Assembly (NCBI RefSeq): GCF_002440555.1
Contig: NZ_DJUR01000038.1
Span: 1-10,691, forward strand
DNA from: Aerococcus sp. UBA6277
Lineage (GTDB): Bacteria; Bacillota; Bacilli; Lactobacillales; Aerococcaceae
Direction of reading: 5' to 3'
DNA length: 10,691 nucleotides
Positions within the stretch are counted from its first letter, which is position 1. Each line of letters begins with the position of its first letter. The translations under genes were made by a program, and so were the position numbers. Below, one piece after another: positions 1 to 5,488 of this stretch. The notes beneath the pieces were generated by a model. It worked only from the letters and a program-made list of their open reading frames with translations, had not been told where the DNA came from and did no database searches.

Positions 1-32
1 TTTTTTTGTGGTCTTTTTTAAAAAAGGAAGGT
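1..32. other. Left edge, 3' flank of the metallophosphoesterase gene
   Basis: This short stretch lies downstream of the minus-strand phosphoesterase stop codon. It contains a perfect AT-only palindrome with 7-bp arms and no loop (CTTTTTT/AAAAAAG, 13-26) and a run of seven T at the very edge. The T run could be the tail of a terminator for a plus-strand gene outside the window. No clear intrinsic terminator for the minus-strand gene can be confirmed because the window ends here. Confidence 0.3.
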
Positions 33-857
33 TTAAACTTCCATTATAAACATAGCGTAGTCGATTTCTTGGTAGAGGTCCTTATGGCGCCATTCGCGTT
101 CATAGGCGAGACTATTACTAATAAAATGTTGATTGCCTTGCTTTATTTGGTGTCTGATGTGAGCGTGTCCCATGATGGATTGTTTGATTGGGTAATCTTG
201 ATAGAAAGGTAAGTAGTCATCGGTTGCGATATAGGCATTGAAGAAGTCGAACACCCGGTGTGGCATGGGGATAGTGAACTCAGGAATGGTAATGACATGG
301 GTCAGAAGGATAATGTTTTTGGGTTGATGGGTTGTCATCACTTGGTCTAAGGTTTCTTTGGTTTCCTGAGCGAATTGCTTAGAGACTTCTTTGTCAGTTG
401 CTTGCCAATCTAGCCGAACTTTGTCTTGCCAGGTGACTAGTTTGTGGCGGCCAGTCTCTAACTTTTCTTCTGTAAAAGCTAGATCATGATAGGCATGGTT
501 GTACCAACCTGTATGACCGACAACAGCAGTTTCGTTGCCCACCATTAATGATTTGTTTAATATGCTTTGTGGGTGACTTTTAAATGTGTCGTGGATAGTC
601 AATGTATGTTTTTTTGCCGACTTTGCTTCCCAATAATCATGGTTCCCCGGTATAAAGTAAATCTTAGCGCCGGAATGGGCTTGTAATTTTTCCACAAATG
701 CAATGGTTTTGTCGTAATGGTTAGAGATGTCGCCACCGATAAAGACTTCGTCCAGTGCTTGGTCGTTGATATAGGCGGAAAGGGTATGAAGGAAGTCTGT
801 TTCTTGCTGGGTCTTACCGCGATCGATATGTATATCTGATATAAATCCTAGTTTCAT
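33..857 (-). CDS. Calcineurin-like metallophosphoesterase
   Basis: The predicted 274-residue protein is a soluble, probably cytoplasmic metal-dependent phosphohydrolase. All the expected metal-site motifs are visible: D8-x-H10 in SDIHID, GGD at 41-43 followed by SNHYD, GNHDYW at 71-76, GHTGW at 114-118, H187 in LLTHV, and GHAH at 230-233. This order is that of the calcineurin-like (Metallophos) superfamily, which normally binds two metal ions. Substrate cannot be told from sequence; members act on phosphoproteins, nucleotides or phosphodiesters. I chose the start at 857 because AAAGGTG lies at good spacing upstream and the protein then begins directly with the first beta strand (MKLGFISD). 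The in-frame ATG at 944 would add 29 residues with no family match and would swallow the likely promoter. No signal peptide or membrane helix is seen. The family call is firm; the biological role is unknown. Confidence 0.9.
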   Translation of the reverse strand: MKLGFISDIHIDRGKTQQETDFLHTLSAYINDQALDEVFIGGDISNHYDKTIAFVEKLQAHSGAKIYFIPGNHDYWEAKSAKKHTLTIHDTFKSHPQSILNKSLMVGNETAVVGHTGWYNHAYHDLAFTEEKLETGRHKLVTWQDKVRLDWQATDKEVSKQFAQETKETLDQVMTTHQPKNIILLTHVITIPEFTIPMPHRVFDFFNAYIATDDYLPFYQDYPIKQSIMGHAHIRHQIKQGNQHFISNSLAYEREWRHKDLYQEIDYAMFIMEV

Positions 858-888
858 TTGTTTCACCTTTATTCTTGTAATCAACTCT

Positions 889-897
889 ATTCTACCA
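889..897 (-). promoter_or_regulatory. Candidate extended -10 promoter for the metallophosphoesterase
   Basis: On the minus strand this reads TGG-TAGAAT, a TGn extended -10 with five of six matches to TATAAT, about 30 bases upstream of the start codon at 857. There is no convincing -35 at 16-18 bases, so the call rests on the extended -10 and the position. Confidence 0.45.
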
Positions 898-920
898 TAT
901 GGCTTGAGAATGCATATTAA

Positions 921-949
921 TTGAATTTCAGCGGTTGAAAGCATACTAT
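921..949 (+). promoter_or_regulatory. Candidate promoter for the thioredoxin-like gene
   Basis: TTGAAT (921-926), a 17-base spacer and TACTAT (944-949) lie on the plus strand, placing transcription start near 956 and leaving a leader of about 29 bases. A second pair, TTGAAA (935-940) and TATAAA (959-964) with an 18-base spacer, matches the consensus better but would put the start on top of the ribosome binding site. The region also holds the opposing phosphoesterase promoter. Confidence 0.5.
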
Positions 950-984
950 GAGTTTACATATAAAAAAATTAGGAGGTATGAAAT

Positions 985-1365
985 ATGGTAGACAATATTC
1001 AACCGTTTACACAAGAAGAATTTGAGAAAGAGATTAAGGATTTCCAAGAAATTTCAGCAAATGTTGCGAAAGGATTCTTAGAAGAAGATGAAGCTAAATT
1101 GGTATTTATTGGTCGTCCTACTTGTCCTTTCTGTCGTAAATATTTACCAAAATTAATTCAAGCTTTAGGTGAAGATGTAAGTAGTACATACTATTTAAAT
1201 TCTGAAGAAACAGCAACTGATGATGCCTTATCTGACTTCCGTTTTGAAGTGGGCGCTAAAACTGTTCCTTCATTAGTATACGTGGGTGGTGACGGTAAAT
1301 TTAAAAACTTAAATGCGGATTCTTCAGATTCTGTAGCTGAAATAGCGCAAGCTATCCAAGGATAA
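985..1365 (+). CDS. Thioredoxin-like protein, PedC/bacteriocin-transport-accessory type
   Basis: This 126-residue protein has a thioredoxin fold. The active-site motif is C47-P-F-C50 in GRPTCPFC, preceded by a short beta strand (KLVFIG), and the cis-proline loop is T-V-P95. An N-terminal helical extension of about 35 residues precedes the strand, as in proteins annotated bacteriocin transport accessory protein or PedC. Those relatives are thought to act as thiol-disulfide oxidoreductases, sometimes helping form disulfides in exported bacteriocins. No signal peptide or membrane helix is visible, so a cytoplasmic redox role is equally likely. A strong AGGAGG at 971-976, eight bases before the ATG, supports the start. 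No bacteriocin precursor, ABC exporter or immunity gene lies nearby, so I read it as a general redox protein and treat the bacteriocin label as a family name only. Confidence 0.85.
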   Translation: MVDNIQPFTQEEFEKEIKDFQEISANVAKGFLEEDEAKLVFIGRPTCPFCRKYLPKLIQALGEDVSSTYYLNSEETATDDALSDFRFEVGAKTVPSLVYVGGDGKFKNLNADSSDSVAEIAQAIQG

Positions 1366-1402
1366 TGCCAGCTTAAAGGCAACATTGGTAAATATACCTT
1401 TG

Positions 1403-1425
1403 TTAAACCTTTAAGAAAGGTTTAA
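1403..1425. repeat. Perfect 10-bp inverted repeat (hairpin or operator)
   Basis: The arms TTAAACCTTT (1403-1412) and AAAGGTTTAA (1416-1425) are perfect complements around a 3-base loop. It sits 38 bases after the thioredoxin-like stop codon and just upstream of the next gene's promoter. No T-run follows on either strand, so it is a poor intrinsic terminator. It may be a weak terminator, an RNA 3' end stabiliser, or a dyad operator for the downstream secreted-protein gene. Confidence 0.55.
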
Positions 1426-1440
1426 AGCGTATGAAATCGT

Positions 1441-1469
1441 TTGAATCTATCTATATTTTTCTTTAGACT
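1441..1469 (+). promoter_or_regulatory. Candidate promoter for the secreted protein gene
   Basis: TTGAAT (1441-1446) and TAGACT (1464-1469) are separated by 17 bases, about 27 bases before the start codon at 1496. The -10 is only a four-of-six match, so this is a modest call. Confidence 0.4.
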
Positions 1470-1495
1470 TATATGTATAGAAAGGTGTGATATTA

Positions 1496-2140
1496 ATGAA
1501 AACGCCAAAAGTAGTGATGGGATTCCTAGCCGCTGGAGTATTAGCAGCGGGATACACTATTACACAAGTTCAAGCAGATGAAAATGCGCAAGATTTATAT
1601 ACAAGTAATGTGGCAACATCTCAAGTTGAATCAGCTACAGCAAGTAGTGAATCAACTCGTCAATCGGAACAAGCAAGCACAAGTACTGAGGAAGTAGCCA
1701 CTAGTGAGACAGCTTCCTATACGTCTGAAACTACGGCTGTTAGTGAGTCAACAGAGACTACAGCAACATATACTGAGGAAGCAAGTAGTCCTGTAACGGA
1801 AACTACTTCAAGTGAAGAAGTAACTGACCAAACTGCTATAGAAACACCAGCTGCAGAGCCTGCAGTTGCTAAAGAAACATCAGTGGAAGCAGCTGACCAG
1901 GCGGCAACAGAAGTTGCACCAGCAGCTAGTGAAGAAGTTACTAGTGTGCCTGACCAAACTGAAAACCGTCAAATTATTATTGATCGTGTAGGTTTAGCAA
2001 GTGATGCACTAGATGGTTATAGTGATGAGCAAATTGCACAATCACGTGTAGAAGCAGAAAACTTAGGTTCTGACCCTGGTTACTCTTACTCATGGTTATT
2101 GCAACAAACGCCAGCTAACGCTGCAACACAATCAATGTAA
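1496..2140 (+). CDS. Secreted Ser/Thr/Glu-rich protein of unknown function
   Basis: I do not recognise the family. The 214-residue product begins with a classical signal peptide: K2 and K5, a hydrophobic core at about 6-23, and a likely cleavage after V25-Q26-A27. Residues of about 33-150 are low complexity, dominated by Ser, Thr, Glu, Ala and Val, which suggests an extended, possibly cell-wall-spanning or glycosylated spacer. The last 60 or so residues are ordinary in composition and look like a small folded module, with an isoleucine-rich strand (QIIIDRVG), DGYSDEQIAQ and a GSDPGYSYSWLL segment. There is no LPxTG sorting signal, C-terminal membrane helix, LysM or GW repeat. I chose ATG at 1496 because AAAGGTG (1481-1487) is eight bases upstream; the in-frame GTG at 1487 overlaps that site. 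It is probably released or loosely wall-associated. It ends 12 bases before a strong terminator. Confidence 0.75.
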   Translation: MKTPKVVMGFLAAGVLAAGYTITQVQADENAQDLYTSNVATSQVESATASSESTRQSEQASTSTEEVATSETASYTSETTAVSESTETTATYTEEASSPVTETTSSEEVTDQTAIETPAAEPAVAKETSVEAADQAATEVAPAASEEVTSVPDQTENRQIIIDRVGLASDALDGYSDEQIAQSRVEAENLGSDPGYSYSWLLQQTPANAATQSM

Positions 2141-2151
2141 GAAATAAAATT

Positions 2152-2202
2152 AAACAACCACTTCCCTTAAATCCATCGAAGATTTGGGAAGTGGTTGTTT
2201 TT
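2152..2202. terminator. Bidirectional intrinsic terminator between convergent genes
   Basis: A perfect stem pairs AAACAACCACTTCCC (2152-2166) with its complement at 2186-2200. A further AAATC/GATTT pairing extends it inside the loop. On the plus strand the arm ends in a run of five T (2198-2202). On the minus strand it runs into TTTAATTTTATTTC. It can end both the secreted-protein and the PPK2 transcripts. Confidence 0.9.
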
Positions 2203-2222
2203 GTCATTCATTCAAAATTCTT

Positions 2223-3686
2223 CTAGTCGTCTAAGAAAGCTTCCATCCGTTTGATGAAGTCTTTTAATACAGTAATACGGGCGTGACGTTTGTCGACACC
2301 AGAAATGACTCTCCATGGGGCCTCTTTAGTAGAAGTTGCAGCAACCATTTCATTCATGGCGGTGTTATAAATGTCAAATTTATCCCGGTTTCGCCAGTCC
2401 TCATCGGTGATTTTGTATTGTTTGTCAGGGTCTTTTTCTCGGCCCATAAACCGGTCATATTGGGTGTCCTTATCGATGATAATCAGGTATTTCAAAAGGA
2501 GGTAGTCCTGGTCAGTGATGTTGTGTTCCATCTGATTAATTTCTTCGTATGCTTCTTGCCAACGGTAAACTGGCGTAAGGTTTTCGATTCGTTCAACTAA
2601 GACACGGCCATACCATGTGCGGTCAAAAATCGTCATCCGTCCCAAACTTGGGAAGTCTCGGTAAAATCGCCATAGGTAATGGTGACGCAACTCTTCATCA
2701 TTTGGGGCAGCGACGGTAGCAACGTCATAACCACGAGGGTCCATCAACCGGGTTAAGCGTTGGTAATTCCCTCCTTTACCGGCAGCATCTGACCCCTCGT
2801 AGGCTACAATAACCCCTTTGTTTTCTTGGTAAGCCCTAAACAACAAGTTGGCAGCCTGTTCTTGCAAGTCTTCCTTGATGTCATCGTAGTCTTCTTTTGA
2901 AATTATCGGTGAATGATCAACTTGCCCCACGATATCTGGACTGTTACCAATAAAGTCTGAATCTAATTGCGGGCGAGTCAAATCGCTAGACAGCCAATCT
3001 TCTAAGCTATCGATACAAGTTTTGAGAGCCAAACGGGATTGATCCTTTTGATCATCCACATGTAAGATATGCCACGGCGTTTTCTCAAAGTTAGTTTTCT
3101 CCAAAATCTCCTTAAAGTGTTTACGGTAAGCCTTGTAGTTTTTCAACTGGTCCTTATCTTGCTTGGTAACTAAGACTTTTCGGTAAGGGTCTTCTTTCAA
3201 AGCCTTAATCCGGTCCGTCATTTCCTCCTTACTATGGTGGATAAAGAACTTAATGACTAGGGTATCGTCGTGGGTGAGTGCTTTTTCAACAAAGGAAATA
3301 TCGTCTAAAACATGATTAAGTGTTTTCTCCTTCATATCCAGCTGGTGGAAGAGGTCATAGTAGAATGACCGATCGAAGAAGACGATTTGACCGCGTTTAG
3401 GCGAACGCATGAAAAATCGGCGCAAATACGGGCGCTGTTCATCTTCCAAAGTACTTTCATCAAAGACCGCTACTTCATAATGTTTAGGGTCCAGTTCGCG
3501 CGTCAAATCCTTGAGCAAGAATCCTTTACCAGAAGTCTCCCAACCATCCACAATCACCAGCATACTATTCTTAGTTTCTTGTAGTTGGCGGTGCAATTCA
3601 GCAAATTTCTCACCTAATTCTGATCGTTTCATATCCTGTAATTCGAGTGGAATACTTATTCTATTAGCGTTTTTGTTGGGTAACAT
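2223..3686 (-). CDS. pap: Two-domain polyphosphate kinase 2 family protein, probable polyphosphate:AMP phosphotransferase
   Basis: The 487-residue protein carries two tandem PPK2 domains. The first has Walker A GWETSGKG (K54) and Walker B FFDRSFYYD (D105). The second has Walker A GSDAAGKGG (K304), Walker B IFDRTWYGR (D355) and the lid-type segment R361-VLVER. Duplicated PPK2 proteins of about 500 residues are usually class II enzymes that use polyphosphate to convert AMP to ADP, with the C-terminal half catalytic. That substrate assignment is from the family and is not read from residues here. The first domain also keeps its Walker lysine. I chose the ATG at 3686 because the upstream ATG at 3749 sits about one base past a perfect TATAAT on this strand, so it would fall at or before the transcription start. 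The 3686 start has only a weak ribosome site (AGAAGTGA), and a start at 3632 (Met19) is possible. It is convergent with the secreted protein gene and divergent from carbonic anhydrase. Confidence 0.9.
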   Translation of the reverse strand: MLPNKNANRISIPLELQDMKRSELGEKFAELHRQLQETKNSMLVIVDGWETSGKGFLLKDLTRELDPKHYEVAVFDESTLEDEQRPYLRRFFMRSPKRGQIVFFDRSFYYDLFHQLDMKEKTLNHVLDDISFVEKALTHDDTLVIKFFIHHSKEEMTDRIKALKEDPYRKVLVTKQDKDQLKNYKAYRKHFKEILEKTNFEKTPWHILHVDDQKDQSRLALKTCIDSLEDWLSSDLTRPQLDSDFIGNSPDIVGQVDHSPIISKEDYDDIKEDLQEQAANLLFRAYQENKGVIVAYEGSDAAGKGGNYQRLTRLMDPRGYDVATVAAPNDEELRHHYLWRFYRDFPSLGRMTIFDRTWYGRVLVERIENLTPVYRWQEAYEEINQMEHNITDQDYLLLKYLIIIDKDTQYDRFMGREKDPDKQYKITDEDWRNRDKFDIYNTAMNEMVAATSTKEAPWRVISGVDKRHARITVLKDFIKRMEAFLDD

Positions 3687-3751
3687 CCGCGTCACTTCTT
3701 TCTTTTTGGCAAAATGGCAATGAATATTAAAGGTCATTTTCTTGTACATAC

Positions 3752-3757
3752 ATTATA
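3752..3757 (-). promoter_or_regulatory. Candidate -10 of the PPK2 promoter
   Basis: On the minus strand this is a perfect TATAAT, giving a predicted start near 3745 and a leader of about 59 bases to the ATG at 3686. The -35 is poor; the best is TTATGC at 18 bases. Its position is the main argument against the longer PPK2 reading frame. Confidence 0.5.
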
Positions 3758-3789
3758 AGGCATAAATGCAATAATGCATAAGGATTGTG

Positions 3790-3807
3790 CTATTTTCGGT
3801 AAAATAG
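3790..3807. repeat. Short inverted repeat in the PPK2/carbonic anhydrase divergent region
   Basis: CTATTTT (3790-3796) and AAAATAG (3801-3807) are perfect arms around CGGT. It lies between the two divergent promoters, upstream of both -10 elements, where a shared regulator could bind. The arms are AT-rich and short, so chance is a real alternative. Confidence 0.3.
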
Positions 3808-3837
3808 TAGGTATTTTAAAGGAAATCTAGAGTTTTA

Positions 3838-3846
3838 TGATAAAAT
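3838..3846 (+). promoter_or_regulatory. Candidate extended -10 promoter for carbonic anhydrase
   Basis: TGA-TAAAAT forms a TGn extended -10, predicting a start near 3853 and a leader of about 29 bases. No -35 match is seen at 16-18 bases, which is tolerable for extended -10 promoters. Confidence 0.45.
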
Positions 3847-3881
3847 AATTAGGAAGTACTATATGAAAGAAGGAAAACTGA

Positions 3882-4505
3882 ATGAGAGATTTTAAACCAG
3901 CGGTCGATCACTTCCATGAAACGGCCTATAAAGACAAACAAGACATCTACGAAGCATTAGCACGAACCCATTCGCCACACACCTTAGTGATTACCTGTGG
4001 GGATTCACGTATTAATGTTGAGAGCTTGTTACAAGCCGACCCCGGCGAAGTTTTCCAAATCCGAAATATTGCAAATATCGTACCAGAATACAATGACCCA
4101 GACCCAATACTATCCTTGCAAGCAGGTTTAGATTTTACTGTAACCTCCTTACAAGTAGAAAATATTATCTTACTTGGCCATATCAACTGCGGGGGCTGTA
4201 ACACTTGCTTAAACCCACCAGAAAATTTTGACGAAATGCCTTATTTAAAAGAATGGATTGGCAAATTAAATCCAGTCAAGGAATCTATCGCAGACCAATT
4301 AGCCGAGTTAGACGATCCAGTTGCTAAGAGCGATTTGATGGAAAAAACGAATATCATTGCCCAATACAACCACTTAATGGAATACCCAATCATCCAAGAC
4401 CGCGTTGCCGCTGGTAACCTAAAAGTAGAAGGTTGGCATTTCCATACGGATGAAGGTTTCGTTGAAGTTTATCAGCCAGAAACAAAGACATTCACGCGAC
4501 TTTAA
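3882..4505 (+). CDS. Beta-class carbonic anhydrase
   Basis: This 207-residue cytoplasmic zinc enzyme should interconvert CO2 and bicarbonate, supplying bicarbonate for carboxylation reactions and pH balance. The beta-class zinc ligands are all present: C39 and D41 in TCGDSR, with R43 forming the usual Asp-Arg dyad, and H100 and C103 in GHINCGGC. The conserved RNIAN segment is at 61-65. Length is typical of bacterial beta enzymes. AAGGA at 3870-3874, seven bases from the ATG, supports the start. The gene is monocistronic by appearance, with its own extended -10 promoter and an intrinsic terminator 22 bases after the stop. It is divergent from PPK2 across about 195 bases, which permits shared control but does not show it. 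Confidence in function is high. Confidence 0.95.
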   Translation: MRDFKPAVDHFHETAYKDKQDIYEALARTHSPHTLVITCGDSRINVESLLQADPGEVFQIRNIANIVPEYNDPDPILSLQAGLDFTVTSLQVENIILLGHINCGGCNTCLNPPENFDEMPYLKEWIGKLNPVKESIADQLAELDDPVAKSDLMEKTNIIAQYNHLMEYPIIQDRVAAGNLKVEGWHFHTDEGFVEVYQPETKTFTRL

Positions 4506-4516
4506 GTTAAAATAGA

Positions 4517-4522
4517 TATAAT
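4517..4522 (+). promoter_or_regulatory. Candidate -10 for the ribonuclease/inhibitor operon
   Basis: A perfect TATAAT lies 11 bases after the carbonic anhydrase stop. Transcription would begin near 4529, inside the left arm of the carbonic anhydrase terminator, leaving a leader of about 55 bases to the nuclease ATG. No good -35 is seen (TTCACG at 20 bases is the nearest), so this needs a 5' end mapping. Confidence 0.4.
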
Positions 4523-4524
4523 TG

Positions 4525-4558
4525 AAGCGTCCTTAAATCAAAAGGACGTTTTTCTTTT
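4525..4558 (+). terminator. Intrinsic terminator after carbonic anhydrase
   Basis: CGTCCTT (4528-4534) pairs perfectly with AAGGACG (4542-4548) around a 7-base loop. The pairing can extend outward through AAG and the T-run. The tail is TTTTTCTTTT. It separates carbonic anhydrase from the nuclease gene, whose ribosome site begins only eight bases later. Confidence 0.85.
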
Positions 4559-4583
4559 CGATTTGAAGGAGGAACAAGAGACG

Positions 4584-5141
4584 ATGAATCCACAGAAAAA
4601 TCAGTTAGAAGCGATCCAGCAGCTGATCAAAAATCCGAAGTCGATTATTGGGATCATTTTAGCGGCGTTAGCAGTCTATGCCTCGCAAGAACCGTGGAAT
4701 ACGGACGACCAGAATAGCAATCAAAGTGACCAAGCACAAGTAGCTGACAACGAATCAGATGCTTCAACGACTAGTGAATCTGCAACAGACGGTGACACAG
4801 TACAAGTGGCTGAAGACGGAACTTACACAAGTCCTGAAGAGGTAGCTGCCTACATCGACCGGTATGACACCCTGCCAGAAAACTACATCACCAAATCCGA
4901 AGCCGAAGACTTGGGTTGGGAATCTAGCGAAGGCAACTTGTGGGAAGTAGCAGACGGCATGTCAATCGGTGGCGATTATTTTGGAAACTACGAAGGCCTG
5001 CTACCAGAAGAAGACGACTACCGAGAAGCAGACGTCAACTATGACGGGGGTTACCGCGGAGCCGAGCGCATCATCTATTCAGACGACGGCGACATTTACT
5101 ACACCGACGACCACTACGAAACTTTCCAACAACTCTATTAA
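4584..5141 (+). CDS. Barnase-type ribonuclease, exported or membrane-anchored
   Basis: The 185-residue protein ends in a barnase (N1/T1-like) guanyl-preferring RNase domain at about 83-185. Against Bacillus barnase the catalytic residues are kept: E148 (E73) in YREAD, R158 (R83) in GYRGAER, R162 (R87) and H177 (H102) in DDHYETF. K104 (K27) and the ENYITKSEA and SIGGD segments are also present. Residues 1-20 are polar and 20-33 are a hydrophobic stretch ending V-Y-A, so it is either a long-n-region signal peptide or a membrane anchor. A Ser/Asp/Gln-rich linker of about 50 residues follows. The domain is oddly acidic, with 28 Asp/Glu against 5 Lys/Arg. Barnase R59 is replaced by Y136, and the loop before E148 is two residues shorter (PEEDDY). 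AAGGAGG at 4566-4572 precedes the ATG by 11 bases. The in-frame TTG at 4563 overlaps the leader and is unlikely. The barstar gene follows 22 bases later, so it is probably an exported toxin or scavenging RNase with an immunity partner. Confidence 0.88.
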   Translation: MNPQKNQLEAIQQLIKNPKSIIGIILAALAVYASQEPWNTDDQNSNQSDQAQVADNESDASTTSESATDGDTVQVAEDGTYTSPEEVAAYIDRYDTLPENYITKSEAEDLGWESSEGNLWEVADGMSIGGDYFGNYEGLLPEEDDYREADVNYDGGYRGAERIIYSDDGDIYYTDDHYETFQQLY

Positions 5142-5163
5142 TTAATCATAAGGAGTGACCAGC

Positions 5164-5433
5164 ATGCAAACCTTAATCATTGATGGGCAAGACCTTTATG
5201 GGCGAAAGGACTTGCACAATCAAATCGCAAAAACCTTAGATTTTCCTAGTTACTATGGGGCCAATCTAGATGCTCTTCACGACATGTTAACATCACGGCA
5301 AACACCTACAAAAATATACTTGGTCAACCTAGATGACCTGGCCGATCACTTAGGTCCTACTTATAGCAAAAAATTCCTCAAATTATTGCTAGATGTTGAA
5401 GAAAAGAATGCATTTTTAACGATTCTTAGGTAA
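5164..5433 (+). CDS. Barstar-type ribonuclease inhibitor (immunity protein)
   Basis: The 89-residue product matches barstar in length and layout: strand 1 (QTLIIDG), a helix beginning KDLHNQIAK, and the inhibitory helix segment Y30-Y31-G-A-N34-L-D36-A-L-H39-D40. D36 and D40 correspond to barstar D35 and D39, the latter being the residue that plugs the barnase active site; Y30 and Y31 match Y29 and Y30. Barstar W38 is H39 here, and the acidic position equivalent to E76 appears to be Asp in LLLDVEE. No signal peptide is present, so it should stay in the cytoplasm and protect against any nuclease that is not exported. AAGGAG at 5150-5155, eight bases before the ATG, supports this start over the GTG at 5155 that overlaps it. 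It is cotranscribed with the nuclease by spacing, and no terminator separates it from the next gene 55 bases on. Confidence 0.92.
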   Translation: MQTLIIDGQDLYGRKDLHNQIAKTLDFPSYYGANLDALHDMLTSRQTPTKIYLVNLDDLADHLGPTYSKKFLKLLLDVEEKNAFLTILR

Positions 5434-5488
5434 GATGGGAACAAAGCATTTCTAGACGAAAAGTTAAAACAAGTAAAGGAGGGAAGAA

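Noticed and set aside
858..944. Upstream in-frame extension of the metallophosphoesterase
   Set aside because: The added 29 residues lack family character, the ATG at 944 has no ribosome site, and the stretch overlaps the likely extended -10 promoter.
1590..1950. DNA-level tandem repeat in the Ser/Thr/Glu-rich gene
   Set aside because: The codons recur because of biased composition (AGT, GAA, ACT), but I see no unit of fixed length repeating at the DNA level.
3687..3749. Upstream in-frame extension of PPK2
   Set aside because: A perfect TATAAT lies directly upstream of the ATG at 3749, placing the predicted transcription start at or after it, and no ribosome site is present.
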